In this document: one piece after another, positions 1 through 8,282 of the stretch
Numbering within the stretch: the stretch's first letter is position 1
Layout: the number at the start of each line of letters is the position of its first letter
From: Candidatus Cybelea sp.
GTDB taxonomy: Bacteria; Vulcanimicrobiota; Vulcanimicrobiia; Vulcanimicrobiales; Vulcanimicrobiaceae
Assembly (NCBI GenBank): GCA_036489315.1
Contig: DASXFZ010000035.1
Span: 1 to 37,771, forward strand
Direction: 5' to 3'
Length of the DNA stretch: 37,771 nucleotides
Position numbers and translations under genes: made by a program
Notes under the pieces: generated by a model
The model's database searches: none
Told to the model about the DNA's origin: nothing
What the model saw: the letters and a program-made list of their open reading frames with translations, nothing else

Positions 1-471
1 GTCTTCGCGCGGCTTGATTTTGACCAGCGTGAACTCACCGTGCAGCTTCTTGCCGTGCAGAATGAACTTGATCTTGCCGTTGGCGATCTCTTTGGCCGGA
101 TCGCTCCCTTCGGCAAGCGTGTAGGTTCCATTATCCCAAACGATGACGCTGCCGGCGCCATATTGGCCGGCCGGTATCGTCCCCTCGAAGTCGCGATAGT
201 CGAGCGGATGATCCTCGACGTGCATTGCGAGCCGGCGATCCAGCGGCTTGAGGGTCGGCCCCTTCGGAACGGCCCACGAGGCGAGCACCCCGCCGGCCTC
301 GAGGCGAAAGTCGTAGTGGAGCCGCGTCGCGCGGTGCATCTGCACGACGAAACGGAGCTGCTCGGGCGCCTTCTCCTTGCGGCCGCTCGGTTCGGGCGTC
401 TGCTTGAAGTCGCGCTTCTTGCGATAGGTCTGCAGGGAGCCGGGTGTCGCTCCGGCGCGCTTGACGGCCAT
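1..471 (-). CDS. ligD: LigD-type DNA 3'-phosphoesterase (PE) domain protein, 3' end outside window
   Basis: The visible 157 residues match the 3'-phosphoesterase domain of bacterial NHEJ ligase D, a Mn-dependent enzyme that trims 3'-phosphate and ribonucleotide ends. Seen directly: FVVQMH (41-46), LHYDFRLE (51-58), SWAVPKGP (65-72), EDHP (86-89), FEGTIP (95-100) and QYGAG (103-107), with the histidines (46, 52, 84, 88) and Asp54/Arg56 expected of the active site. The start is ATG at 471, which gives the short basic lead-in (RKKRDF) normal for this domain; no strong ribosome binding site is visible. The reading frame is open to the window edge, so it may be a stand-alone PE protein or the N-terminus of a PE-ligase-polymerase fusion. 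It is divergent from the membrane protein gene starting at 516. No Ku gene is in the window. Confidence 0.88.
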   Translation of the reverse strand, partial: MAVKRAGATPGSLQTYRKKRDFKQTPEPSGRKEKAPEQLRFVVQMHRATRLHYDFRLEAGGVLASWAVPKGPTLKPLDRRLAMHVEDHPLDYRDFEGTIPAGQYGAGSVIVWDNGTYTLAEGSDPAKEIANGKIKFILHGKKLHGEFTLVKIKPRED

Positions 472-515
472 GGCGAGTTGGCGTTCGACGCCGCATCGCG
501 CTACCCTTAGAGAGC

Positions 516-800
516 GTGATCTACGATGCAATCGGTATCGTCTTGGCGTTGGGCGTCGCCCTGGGCGCATGGCGGAACAGCGCGCGCGGCGGCGGCTACT
601 ACGACCGCGAGATCTACGGCATGAACTCCGCGACGCACGTCCGCTACGCGTTGGTCAGTTTAGCGTTTGCCGGGTTCTTCATCGCGGCGTACGTCCTTGC
701 GCTGCGCGCGGCAGGCATCGTCGCGCTGGCGCTGTATGCGTTGCTCGCCGTGTTCTACCTGACGTCGTTCCTGCGGGGAGCCGCCGACACCGATGAATGA
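516..800 (+). CDS. small membrane protein, unknown function
   Basis: A 94-residue protein with three hydrophobic stretches (about residues 4-19, 44-66 and 67-87) separated by a short polar loop rich in Gly, Tyr and Arg (RGGGYYDREIYG). The start is GTG at 516. I do not recognise a family. Its last 8 bases overlap the start of the DUF255 thioredoxin-fold gene, so the two are probably co-transcribed and translationally coupled; a role in the same membrane or redox process is only inference from that. It is divergent from the ligD-like gene, with 44 bases between them for both promoters. Confidence 0.6.
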   Translation: MIYDAIGIVLALGVALGAWRNSARGGGYYDREIYGMNSATHVRYALVSLAFAGFFIAAYVLALRAAGIVALALYALLAVFYLTSFLRGAADTDE

Positions 801-2577
801 GTTTCGCTTTTCACCACGCCCGAATCGAGCCGGCGAGATCGACTGGATGGCCTGGGGTGCAGACGCGTTCGCGCGGGCCGAGGCCGAAGACCGGCCGATT
901 CTTCTCTCAATTTCGGCGGTGTGGTGCCACTGGTGTCACGTCATGGACGAAACGACGTACTCCGACCCGGGTGTCATCGAGACGATCAATCGCCGCTTCG
1001 TGCCGATTCGGGTCGACAACGACAAGCGTCCCGACGTCAACTCGCGGTACAACATGGGCGGCTGGCCGACGACGGCGTTTCTTACGCCCAGCGGCCGAAC
1101 GCTGACCGGCGCGACCTACCTTCCCCCCGCGCAGATGCGGCGCGCGCTCGACGAGATCGCGCGCTTCTACACCGAACATAAACCCGAGATCGACGAGCTG
1201 CCCGCACCCGCGGCCCAGAGCCGCGGCGTTGAGGGCGCGAGCGAAGAACTCACCGGCGCGCCGATCGCGCATCTCTTGGCACAGCTCGAGGCCGGTTACG
1301 ACGAGCAGTACGGCGGCTTCGGCGAAGAACCGAAGTTTCCGCAAGCCGAGTCGCTCGAGTTTCTGCTCGTGCAGTGGCGCGCGACCGGCGAGCAGCGCTG
1401 GTACGAAATGGTTGCGCGAACGATTCTCGGGATGTCGCGCGGCGGAATGTACGATCACGTCGAGGGCGGCTTCTTTCGCTACTCGACGACGCGCGACTGG
1501 AGCGTGCCGCACTTCGAGAAGATGGCCGAGGATCACGCCGGGCTGCTGCGCGTGCTGGCCGAGCTCGTGCTCTTTGCGCACAACGACGAATTCCGCACGA
1601 CGCTCGTCTCGGCGACCAACTACGTCCAGCAGATACTACGCGACGCGCAGACCCAGCTCTATGCGGGCAGTCAGGACGCCGACGAAGCGTACTACGCGCT
1701 CGCGCTCGAGCAGCGCCGCGCGCTCGCCTCGCCCTTCGTCGACCGCACGTCGTATACGAACTGGACCTGCGCGCTCGCGGGCGCTCTTTGTCTCGTCTCG
1801 CGCGCGCTCGACGACGACGCGCTGCTCGCGCAGGCGAACGCGACGCTCGACGCCGTCGGGCAGCGGCTCGTCGCCCCCGACGGACTTCTGTACCACGTTC
1901 TCGCTCCCGGCGGTACGCCGGAGGTACGCGGCCTGCTCACCGATCACGTCGCCTATTGCCGCGCGCTGCTCGACGCGCACGAGATCTCCGGCGAAGAGCG
2001 CTTTTTCGCCAGAGCGCAAGCAATCGCGCAGACGACGATCGAACACTTCGGCGCGCCAGGCGGCGGCTTTTACGATCGCCGCAAGTCGGGCGAACGCCTT
2101 GGGAATCTTGCGGTAGAGGACCGCCCGATCGTCGACAACGGCCTTTTCGCCGAATGCTTACTGCGCCTGCAATCGATGAGCGGTTCGGCGACTTATCGCC
2201 AACGGGCGAGCGCGACGCTGGCGTTCTTTGCGCCGGTCGCCGAGCGTGCCGGAACCTTCGGCGCTACCTACGCACGCGCGCTGGCGAGGTACCTTGCACC
2301 GGAGATCGCGGTTCGCATCGCCGGCGATCCGGCGGCTACCGATTCTTTCCGCGAGGCTGCGCTGCGTTTGCCGTCGCCGTTTCTCTCGATCCGCACGCTG
2401 ACGCCGGCGCAAGCCGAACTGGAGGGCCTGCCGCCGCAGCCGGCCGCATACGTGTGCGTCGGTGTAACCTGCGGGGCGCCGATAGAGCGCGCGCAAGCGA
2501 TGCGCGAGGCCTACGATGCAGTACGGACGAAGGTCAGCCAGTACCAGCAGCCCCAGAGCCCGACGGTAATCGAGTAG
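793..2577 (+). CDS. DUF255 / YyaL-type thioredoxin-fold protein with six-hairpin domain
   Basis: A 594-residue protein of the YyaL/SPATA20 family. The N-terminal third is a thioredoxin fold: SAVWCHWCH at 41-49 (redox CxxC at Cys45/Cys48), followed by VDNDKRPDVN (74-83) and the cis-Pro loop GGWPTTAF (89-96). The remainder is an alpha/alpha barrel related to N-acylglucosamine epimerases, with the family motifs GGFGEEPKFP (174-183) and GGMYDHVEGGFFRY followed by WSVPHFEKM (217-244). The biochemical role of this family is not settled; a redox or sugar-related function is usually suggested. It is somewhat shorter than typical members (about 650-700 residues). The start overlaps the preceding small membrane protein by 8 bases, and the 3' end overlaps the convergent GT-C-like gene by 67 bases. 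Confidence 0.9.
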   Translation: MNEFRFSPRPNRAGEIDWMAWGADAFARAEAEDRPILLSISAVWCHWCHVMDETTYSDPGVIETINRRFVPIRVDNDKRPDVNSRYNMGGWPTTAFLTPSGRTLTGATYLPPAQMRRALDEIARFYTEHKPEIDELPAPAAQSRGVEGASEELTGAPIAHLLAQLEAGYDEQYGGFGEEPKFPQAESLEFLLVQWRATGEQRWYEMVARTILGMSRGGMYDHVEGGFFRYSTTRDWSVPHFEKMAEDHAGLLRVLAELVLFAHNDEFRTTLVSATNYVQQILRDAQTQLYAGSQDADEAYYALALEQRRALASPFVDRTSYTNWTCALAGALCLVSRALDDDALLAQANATLDAVGQRLVAPDGLLYHVLAPGGTPEVRGLLTDHVAYCRALLDAHEISGEERFFARAQAIAQTTIEHFGAPGGGFYDRRKSGERLGNLAVEDRPIVDNGLFAECLLRLQSMSGSATYRQRASATLAFFAPVAERAGTFGATYARALARYLAPEIAVRIAGDPAATDSFREAALRLPSPFLSIRTLTPAQAELEGLPPQPAAYVCVGVTCGAPIERAQAMREAYDAVRTKVSQYQQPQSPTVIE

Positions 2578-3671
2578 GCCGCAAGCACGTAGCCCCAACG
2601 CGGAAAGCGTTCGCGGACTCCGAGCATCATCAGCACGACCAAGAATGGCTCGAAGTCCAGCGCGTGACGCATTCCGAACTGGGCGAAGCCGTTGACGTAA
2701 TACAGCAGGTTCGGAGCAGCTACTAAAATGACGCAGGCCCAGAGCGCAACCACCCAGCGCGCCGGTGAACGAGCGAGAAAGGCGAGGATGAGCGCGGGGG
2801 ATGTCCACGTCAGCGCAAGGCCGGAATATTCCGGCCGCAGCCACGGATAGGCTCGCAAGAACGTCGGCAGCTGCACGAAGAACGACCAGAGTTGGTTGGG
2901 AAGATATTCGAAGCGAAACGGCGAGCCGGTCGGCATTCCGGCCTGATCCTGGTGGTACCAGGCCGTGTAGCCGATATCGTTCCACGTCCCCCAGCGTGCC
3001 TGGTTGTAAAGAATCCAGAGTATTGCGAGCGGAAGGAGCGCGGCGCCAAACGAGACGAACCGGCGTATCGCCGCGGCGCGCGGCGCGTCGGCCGCCAATA
3101 AGTACGCGTAGACCGGGAGAGCCAGGATCATCGAAAACCGCGATTCGACGGCGCAAACCGCGAATAGCGCGACGAGCCAGCCGCGCCGCCGGCCGGCAAG
3201 TTCCAGCAACGCGAGCATCGTGAAGCAACAGGCGCAGACGTGCGCGATGAACCACACGTCGCCGAGCATCGCGCACCAGAGAAGATCGGTCCCGGCCAAG
3301 AAGAACGCGCAGATCCAGGCGATGCTCGAGCGACGCAGGCCCAAGCGTTCGCCGAGTTCCCACGTCGCGCCGATCGTAATGCCGGCCAACACGGCAGCGA
3401 GCACCGTCTGATTCGTTTGCCCGCCGAAGAGCGCCGCGAACGGCATCAGTAAGATCGCGGGCAGCGGCGCTTCGATGATGAAGTAGTGTCCGTTGTACGG
3501 CAGCGCGTCGATGTACGCGCCCGGCCAGTCTATCCACGCGTGCCCGGAGAGCAGCGCCTGCGCCAACAGGACGAAGTTGTTATAGGGTGTCGGTCTGAGA
3601 TGCGAGAGCAGCGCCGTAACGGCAAATGCGAGTAAGCCCGCGCCGGCCGCGGGTGCAATCCGCAGCTTCAA
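2511..3671 (-). CDS. polytopic membrane protein, GT-C-like glycosyltransferase candidate
   Basis: About 386 residues with roughly nine to ten hydrophobic segments. The first periplasmic loop carries polar and acidic residues (NNFVLLAQALLSG then HAWIDWPGAYIDALPYNGHYFIIEAPLP), a layout typical of GT-C fold lipid-sugar-dependent glycosyltransferases, so transfer of sugars at the membrane is my inference. The chosen start is TTG at 3671, overlapping the stop of the upstream gene in a TTGA arrangement; the frame stays open further upstream, but that part is basic, non-hydrophobic and lies inside the neighbouring gene, so it is unlikely to be translated. It is probably in one operon with alaS and the exported protein. 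The C-terminus overlaps the end of the convergent DUF255 gene. No exact family is recognised. Confidence 0.68.
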   Translation of the reverse strand: MKLRIAPAAGAGLLAFAVTALLSHLRPTPYNNFVLLAQALLSGHAWIDWPGAYIDALPYNGHYFIIEAPLPAILLMPFAALFGGQTNQTVLAAVLAGITIGATWELGERLGLRRSSIAWICAFFLAGTDLLWCAMLGDVWFIAHVCACCFTMLALLELAGRRRGWLVALFAVCAVESRFSMILALPVYAYLLAADAPRAAAIRRFVSFGAALLPLAILWILYNQARWGTWNDIGYTAWYHQDQAGMPTGSPFRFEYLPNQLWSFFVQLPTFLRAYPWLRPEYSGLALTWTSPALILAFLARSPARWVVALWACVILVAAPNLLYYVNGFAQFGMRHALDFEPFLVVLMMLGVRERFPRWGYVLAAYSITVGLWGCWYWLTFVRTAS

Positions 3672-4360
3672 AAGGCCGGCAGCGACGGGCGCGGCAAGGG
3701 TTTGGGCGTCTGGAACGTCGAGGGCGGCAGGCTCTCGGGGAAGCGATACTCGCCCCAAACGATTCGCTCGCGCGCGAGCTTCGTTCCAACCAGCGCGCTG
3801 GCGCTGGCCACGACCGGCAGCCAATACTTTCCAAACGAGCCAAACTCGATCTCTCCATCGCCCGCGACGCCCGGCCCCGCGGTGTGAAAGCGCACGGCAC
3901 GCGGGAGGTAGTTCGCACCGTCGATCGTCAGCCGGTCGATCCAAACGCCGGCGCCGCGATGCAGCGGCGTCGCTTCGTAGACGTAGTCGAGGTGATGCCC
4001 GTCCTTAGACGTACCGAGGAAGAGGAGCTCGTAGGCAGTCGCGCTGGGTGCGAAACGGCCGACGGTGTAACGCTCCTCGCGCTGCGAAAAGCGCACGGCC
4101 TTGTGGCGCAGCGCGATGCCGTCGATCGCCAGCGTCTCATCGCGCACGCTCGTCCCGCTTCGATAGATGGTGTGGCGCTGCTCGATGTTGCTGGGCCCGA
4201 CTTGTGAAACGGTGTACGAGTAGACCACGACTTTCGGCGAGACGACGTGCGCCAGCGCGAGCGCGTAGCGCTGCAGCACGTAGGCGGAATCGAGCTCTCC
4301 GCCGCCGGCGCCGCTCGCGCCGAGCAACGCCGCTGCCGTCAGCATTACCAGCCGCTTCAC
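3668..4360 (-). CDS. exported protein of unknown function
   Basis: A 230-residue protein with a short signal peptide (MKRLVMLTAAALLGASGAGG, cleavage probably near residue 20) and a beta-rich mature part without motifs I recognise. The start is GTG at 4360, in a four-base GTGA overlap with the alaS stop; the stop likewise overlaps the start of the membrane protein gene that follows. This coupling suggests an operon alaS - exported protein - membrane protein. The mature part has features reminiscent of outer-membrane or lipoprotein-associated beta proteins (alternating polar and hydrophobic strands such as VVVYSYTVSQVG and RHTIYRSG), but no function can be assigned. Confidence 0.72.
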   Translation of the reverse strand: MKRLVMLTAAALLGASGAGGGELDSAYVLQRYALALAHVVSPKVVVYSYTVSQVGPSNIEQRHTIYRSGTSVRDETLAIDGIALRHKAVRFSQREERYTVGRFAPSATAYELLFLGTSKDGHHLDYVYEATPLHRGAGVWIDRLTIDGANYLPRAVRFHTAGPGVAGDGEIEFGSFGKYWLPVVASASALVGTKLARERIVWGEYRFPESLPPSTFQTPKPLPRPSLPAF

Positions 4361-6969
4361 GTCAAAACGGCATCACGAATCGCGCGCAGCGCTGCCTGCG
4401 CGCCCGCCGGATTGCTTCCGCCGCCTTGCGCGACGGCCGCCTGCCCTCCGCCTTTCCCCGCGACCAACGGAGCCGCGAGCTTCACCAGGTTGCCCGAGTG
4501 CACGCCTTCGCCGATCAGATCGTCGCTCGTGCTGACGAGCAGGCTGACGCTGCCGTTGTCCACGCCCGCCAGCGCCACCACGCCGCTGCGCAGCTTACTG
4601 CGAATCGCGTTGCCGAGGTGCCGCAGCGCCTCGCCGCCCGCCTCGGGAACGATCGCACCCACAAAGGCGCGATCGCCCTTGCGCTCGGCCCGCTCGACGT
4701 AGTGCTCGGCTTCGGAGGAGGCGATGCGCGCGCGCAGCTGTCCGAGCGACGTCTGCAGATCGCGCACGTCGCGCTGCATTCGCTCGACGCGTTCGTGCAG
4801 CTCGTCGGGTGCCGCCGACATCGCCGATGAAAGCGTAGCGATCAAATCGCTCTGTTTGGTGGCGTGATCCTCGGCCGAAGCCGAGACGCACGACTCGATT
4901 CGCCGTATGCCGCTGCCGATCGAAGACTCGGAGAGAATGACGAACATGCCGAGCTCTCCGGTCGAATGCGAGTGCGTGCCGCCGCAAAACTCCAGCGACG
5001 GCCCAGCCTGTACGACGCGTATCATGTCGCCGTACTTCTCGCCGGCCATCCAAACCGCGCCCGTCTTCTTCGCCTCCTCGAGCGGCAGGACGCGGGTAAC
5101 CAGGTGTGCGTCGTCGCGGATCATCTCGTTGACCCGACGCGCGACCGCGCGCCGCTGCTCGGGCGTCAGCGCGCCTTTCGGCCAGCGAAAATCAAAACGC
5201 ATGCGGTCGATGCCAACCCACGAGCCGGCTTGATTGACCTCGTCGCCGAGCACCTCTTTGAGAGCGCGCTGCAGGAGGTGCGCCGAGGTGTGATGGCGGC
5301 GGATCTCACGGCGCCAGTCGTCGGCGACGCGAGCGGTAACGGCATCGCCGACCGACATCTCGCCCTCGACGACTCTTCCCAAGTGCGCGATCGCTTCGCC
5401 CATGTACTGCGTGTCCGCGACGTCGAAGCGGGCGCCCTCGCGCACGATCGTTCCTCGATCTCCGATCTGGCCGCCGCGCTCGGCGTAGAATGAAGTTCGA
5501 TCGAGAACGAGCGTGCCTTCCTCGCCGCTCTTCAGTGAGGCGACGGGCCTGCCGTCCTTGAGCGCGGCGACGATTTCGCCGCCGATTTCGAGGCCTTCGT
5601 CGTAGCCGGTAAAGGAGCTGCGCAGCGCCGGCAGGTCGGCCAGCGCCACGACCTCGCGTTTTGCCGCCGCATCCCGGCGCGCGCGCTGGCGCTGTTCTTC
5701 CATGAGCCGGTCGAAGCCGACGGTGTCGACTTGGGCACCGCGCTCGCCGGCGATTTCGCGTGTGAGCTCGAGCGGAAAGCCATACGTATCGTGCAGCAGA
5801 AACGCCTCGTCGCCGCCGATGATGCCTTGGCGCTTCGCGATTGCATCGTCGATGACGCGCTCGAGCATGGCGACGCCGCGCTCGAGCGTGCGATCGAAGA
5901 TCTGCTCTTCGTTCCGTATCGCATCGGCAATCCGCGACGCGCTCTCTCGCAGCTCGGGATAGCCGGGTTCGAGCGAGCGGATCGCCGCCGGTACGAGCTG
6001 TGCGAAAAAGCCTTCCGGATAGCCGAGAAGCTTTCCGTTGCGTACCGCGCGGCGAATCAAGAAGCGGAGCACGAAGCCGCGATCGGTGTTCGACGGGTAG
6101 ACGCCGTCGTTGATCAGGAAAGTTGCCGAGCGCAGGTGATCGGCGATGATGTTTTGGCGAGCCTGCTGCTCTCGTTCGTCGAGCGTCGTGCGCCCGATCG
6201 GCGGCTGAGCGGCAACCAAATCCGTGAAGAGATCCGTTTGGTACATCGACGCGAAGCCGTTGCAGATCGCAAGCATGCGTTCGAGACCCGCACCGGTGTC
6301 GATCGCCTTGCGCGGCAGATCCTCCAGTTGGGCGTCGGCCGTCCGGTTATACTGCTGAAAGACGACGTTCCACAGCTCGACGTACCGGTTTCCGAGATTC
6401 GGCCCGGTGTCGCCGGGACCGCTCGCGTACTCGACGCCGGTATCGTAGAAAATCTCGGTGCACGGGCCGCACGGCCCGGTCGCACCCATCGTCCAGAAAT
6501 TCTCTTCGTCGAAGCGCGTGACCCTGGCTGGATCGAGCCCGGCTTCGTCGATCCAGATGCGGGCGGCTTCGTCGTCCCCGGTGTGCACCGTGACGTAGAG
6601 CCTCGCCGGATCGAGAGCCAGCACGCCGGTTACGAACTCCCACGCCCAGCGGATCGCGTCGCGCTTGTAATAATCGCCGAAGCTGAAGTTGCCGAGCATC
6701 TCCAGAAAAGTGCCGTGCCGTCCGGTCCGGCCGACGCTCTCGATGTCGCTCTTCGCGCCCGCGACGCGCAGGCAGCGCTGAACCGTTACGACGCGCGGCG
6801 CGGGCGCCGGCTGTTCGCCGAGAAAGACCGGGACGAACTGCTCCATGCCGGCTATCGTGAAGAGCGTCGTCGACATTTCGTGCGGAACGAGGGTAGCAGG
6901 CCCAAGCAGCTTGTGCTGCTTGTCCACGAAGAAGTCTATCCACGCCTGTCTCAGTTCCTGGCTCTTCAT
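4357..6969 (-). CDS. alaS: alanine-tRNA ligase
   Basis: A complete 870-residue alanyl-tRNA synthetase, charging tRNA-Ala in the cytosol. Catalytic domain: FLEMLGNFSFGDYYK (88-102, motif 2 region), TGPCGPCTEIFYD (164-176) and DTGAGLERM (224-232, motif 3). Editing domain: HTSAH at 560-564 and CGGTH at 662-666, the four zinc-binding residues that clear Ser/Gly mischarging. The C-terminal oligomerisation (C-Ala/DHHA1) domain ends with GKGGGQAAVAQGGG. The length is normal for the family. The start is ATG at 6969, immediately downstream of a perfect extended -10 (6979-6987), which predicts a leader of only a few bases. The next gene downstream overlaps by four bases. Confidence 0.98.
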   Translation of the reverse strand: MKSQELRQAWIDFFVDKQHKLLGPATLVPHEMSTTLFTIAGMEQFVPVFLGEQPAPAPRVVTVQRCLRVAGAKSDIESVGRTGRHGTFLEMLGNFSFGDYYKRDAIRWAWEFVTGVLALDPARLYVTVHTGDDEAARIWIDEAGLDPARVTRFDEENFWTMGATGPCGPCTEIFYDTGVEYASGPGDTGPNLGNRYVELWNVVFQQYNRTADAQLEDLPRKAIDTGAGLERMLAICNGFASMYQTDLFTDLVAAQPPIGRTTLDEREQQARQNIIADHLRSATFLINDGVYPSNTDRGFVLRFLIRRAVRNGKLLGYPEGFFAQLVPAAIRSLEPGYPELRESASRIADAIRNEEQIFDRTLERGVAMLERVIDDAIAKRQGIIGGDEAFLLHDTYGFPLELTREIAGERGAQVDTVGFDRLMEEQRQRARRDAAAKREVVALADLPALRSSFTGYDEGLEIGGEIVAALKDGRPVASLKSGEEGTLVLDRTSFYAERGGQIGDRGTIVREGARFDVADTQYMGEAIAHLGRVVEGEMSVGDAVTARVADDWRREIRRHHTSAHLLQRALKEVLGDEVNQAGSWVGIDRMRFDFRWPKGALTPEQRRAVARRVNEMIRDDAHLVTRVLPLEEAKKTGAVWMAGEKYGDMIRVVQAGPSLEFCGGTHSHSTGELGMFVILSESSIGSGIRRIESCVSASAEDHATKQSDLIATLSSAMSAAPDELHERVERMQRDVRDLQTSLGQLRARIASSEAEHYVERAERKGDRAFVGAIVPEAGGEALRHLGNAIRSKLRSGVVALAGVDNGSVSLLVSTSDDLIGEGVHSGNLVKLAAPLVAGKGGGQAAVAQGGGSNPAGAQAALRAIRDAVLT

Positions 6970-6978
6970 TCGATTGGC

Positions 6979-6987
6979 ATTATACCA
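6979..6987 (-). promoter_or_regulatory. extended -10 promoter for alaS (near-leaderless)
   Basis: On the minus strand this reads TGGTATAAT, a perfect TGnTATAAT extended -10. There is no recognisable -35 at 17 bases upstream (CATGAG), as expected for extended -10 promoters. A start about seven bases downstream of the hexamer falls near 6972, two to three bases before the alaS ATG, and no ribosome binding site fits, so a leaderless or near-leaderless transcript is predicted. It lies in the 75-base gap after the sigma factor gene. Confidence 0.6.
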
Positions 6988-7044
6988 GGCGCACGGCGAG
7001 CCTCATGCAGGAAGTGGCGGACCGCCTGCTGCGGCCGCCTGGAG

Positions 7045-7848
7045 CTACTCGGCCAGTACGGCGCGCAGCTTCTCCAGGGCCTTGGCCTGGAGCCGCGAGA
7101 CGTGCATCTGCGACACGTTCAGCCGTTTGGCGATCTCCGTCTGCGAGACCGATTCGTAAAAGCGCAAGTAGATGATGACGCGCTCGCGCCCGCTGAGTAC
7201 GCCGAACGCGCGCTCGAGGTTCGCCCGGTCCTCCAAGAGCTCGAGCCGGGCGTCGGTCACCCCCACCGTGTCGGCGAGCGTCTGCGACTTTTTGTCGGCG
7301 TCTCCGGAGACCTCGCTATCCAGCGAGAGAAGGTTGTAGGCCTGTCCCAGCTCTTGGGCTTCGAGGATCTCGTCTTCGCCGGCGTTGAGATGTTCGGCGA
7401 GCTCGGCGACGGTCGGGCTGCGGCCCAGCGCAATCGCAAGCTTATCGCTTGCCCGGTTGACGGCGAGATTGAGCTCCTGCAGGCGCCGAGGCACCTTGAC
7501 GGCCCAGCCTTTGTCGCGAAAGTAGCGCTTGATCTCGCCGACGATCGTCGGCGTCGCGTAGGTCGTAAACTCCACGCCTCGCTCGAGATCGAATCGATCG
7601 ATCGCCTTGAGCAGGCCGACGGTGCCGACTTGAACGAGATCGTCGAGCGGCTCGCCGCGATTGGCGAACTTTACGGCTAAGAAGCGCACCAAGTTAAGGT
7701 GTACGACGACCAGCTCGTCGCGCACCCGTTCGTACTCCGCGTCGGGCGTCTCGGGTGAATCGTCATGCCGCCGGCGCAGCTCGATGAAGCCGGCAAAAAG
7801 CGCACGCGTTCTCTCGCGGTCGCGGCGTGCGTCGTCGCGTTCGAACAC
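7045..7848 (-). CDS. SigB/SigF/SigG-family RNA polymerase sigma factor
   Basis: A 267-residue group 3 sigma-70 factor, which would redirect RNA polymerase to stress or developmental promoters. Region 2 spans about 44-113 with DDLVQVGTVGLLKAIDRFD (69-87) and the -10 recognition segment FTTYATPTIVGEIKRYFRD (94-112), diagnostic of the SigB/F/G type. Region 3 is about 125-195, and region 4 (about 212-262) has the helix-turn-helix SQTEIAKRLNVSQMHVSRL. The start is GTG at 7848, overlapping the last base of the RsbW-like gene, so expression is coupled to its predicted antagonist. It is the last gene of the operon cysteine desulfurase - DUF948 - YtxH - RsbV - RsbW - sigma. The predicted control is partner switching: RsbW holds the sigma factor until dephosphorylated RsbV competes for it. 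Confidence 0.94.
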   Translation of the reverse strand: MFERDDARRDRERTRALFAGFIELRRRHDDSPETPDAEYERVRDELVVVHLNLVRFLAVKFANRGEPLDDLVQVGTVGLLKAIDRFDLERGVEFTTYATPTIVGEIKRYFRDKGWAVKVPRRLQELNLAVNRASDKLAIALGRSPTVAELAEHLNAGEDEILEAQELGQAYNLLSLDSEVSGDADKKSQTLADTVGVTDARLELLEDRANLERAFGVLSGRERVIIYLRFYESVSQTEIAKRLNVSQMHVSRLQAKALEKLRAVLAE

Positions 7849-8282
7849 TAGGTAGCGGAAGCCACCCTTTTGACCATCAGCAAATCCGTTCCCATCTGCG
7901 CGCTGACGTCGTAACTGACCTCGTCCATCAGCGTGCGGATCAGGAAGATTCCCAGCCCGGCGATGCGCGCCTCATCGAAGTTCATGTTCGGCGCCTCAGC
8001 CAGGTGCACGCCGTGACGTCCGCTGTCGCGCACGCGGATTCGCAGCGAGTCGGAGAGCGCTTCGCACGTCAAATCGATGAACTCGCCGTGCCCCTCGTGC
8101 TGAATTACGGCGGTGCACGCTTCGGCGACGGCAAGCTTCACGTCCTCGATCTCTTCGATCGAGAAGCGCAGACGGTTGGCGACCGTCGCGGCCGCCAGGC
8201 GCCCCAGAGCGACCCACTCCGGCCGGGACGGGATGCGCAGCTCGACGAGTTCTCGCTGCACGTGCTCGACCGCGGGATTCAC
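7848..8282 (-). CDS. rsbW: RsbW-like anti-sigma factor (GHKL ATPase fold) with altered N-box
   Basis: A 144-residue HATPase_c protein of the RsbW/SpoIIAB class, expected to bind the adjacent sigma factor and phosphorylate RsbV. Seen: an N-box region AEACTAVIQHE (53-63), a G1-box-like RDSGRHG (85-91) and a good G2 region GLGIFLIRTLMDEVSYD (109-125), ending in GTDLLMVKRV. In the N-box the Mg-coordinating Asn (E-A-C-T-N in the family) is Ala58, checked on the DNA. This makes kinase activity doubtful, while sigma binding could persist. The start is GTG at 8282 in a GTGA overlap with rsbV; the stop overlaps the sigma gene start by one base. The context strongly supports the anti-sigma role. Confidence 0.9.
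   Translation of the reverse strand: MNPAVEHVQRELVELRIPSRPEWVALGRLAAATVANRLRFSIEEIEDVKLAVAEACTAVIQHEGHGEFIDLTCEALSDSLRIRVRDSGRHGVHLAEAPNMNFDEARIAGLGIFLIRTLMDEVSYDVSAQMGTDLLMVKRVASAT

Noticed and set aside
5731-7680. 649-codon open frame antisense to alaS and the sigma factor gene
   Set aside because: It is the complementary frame of two well-recognised genes; the product is Arg/Asp/Ala-rich without any domain, as expected for antisense frames in high-GC DNA.
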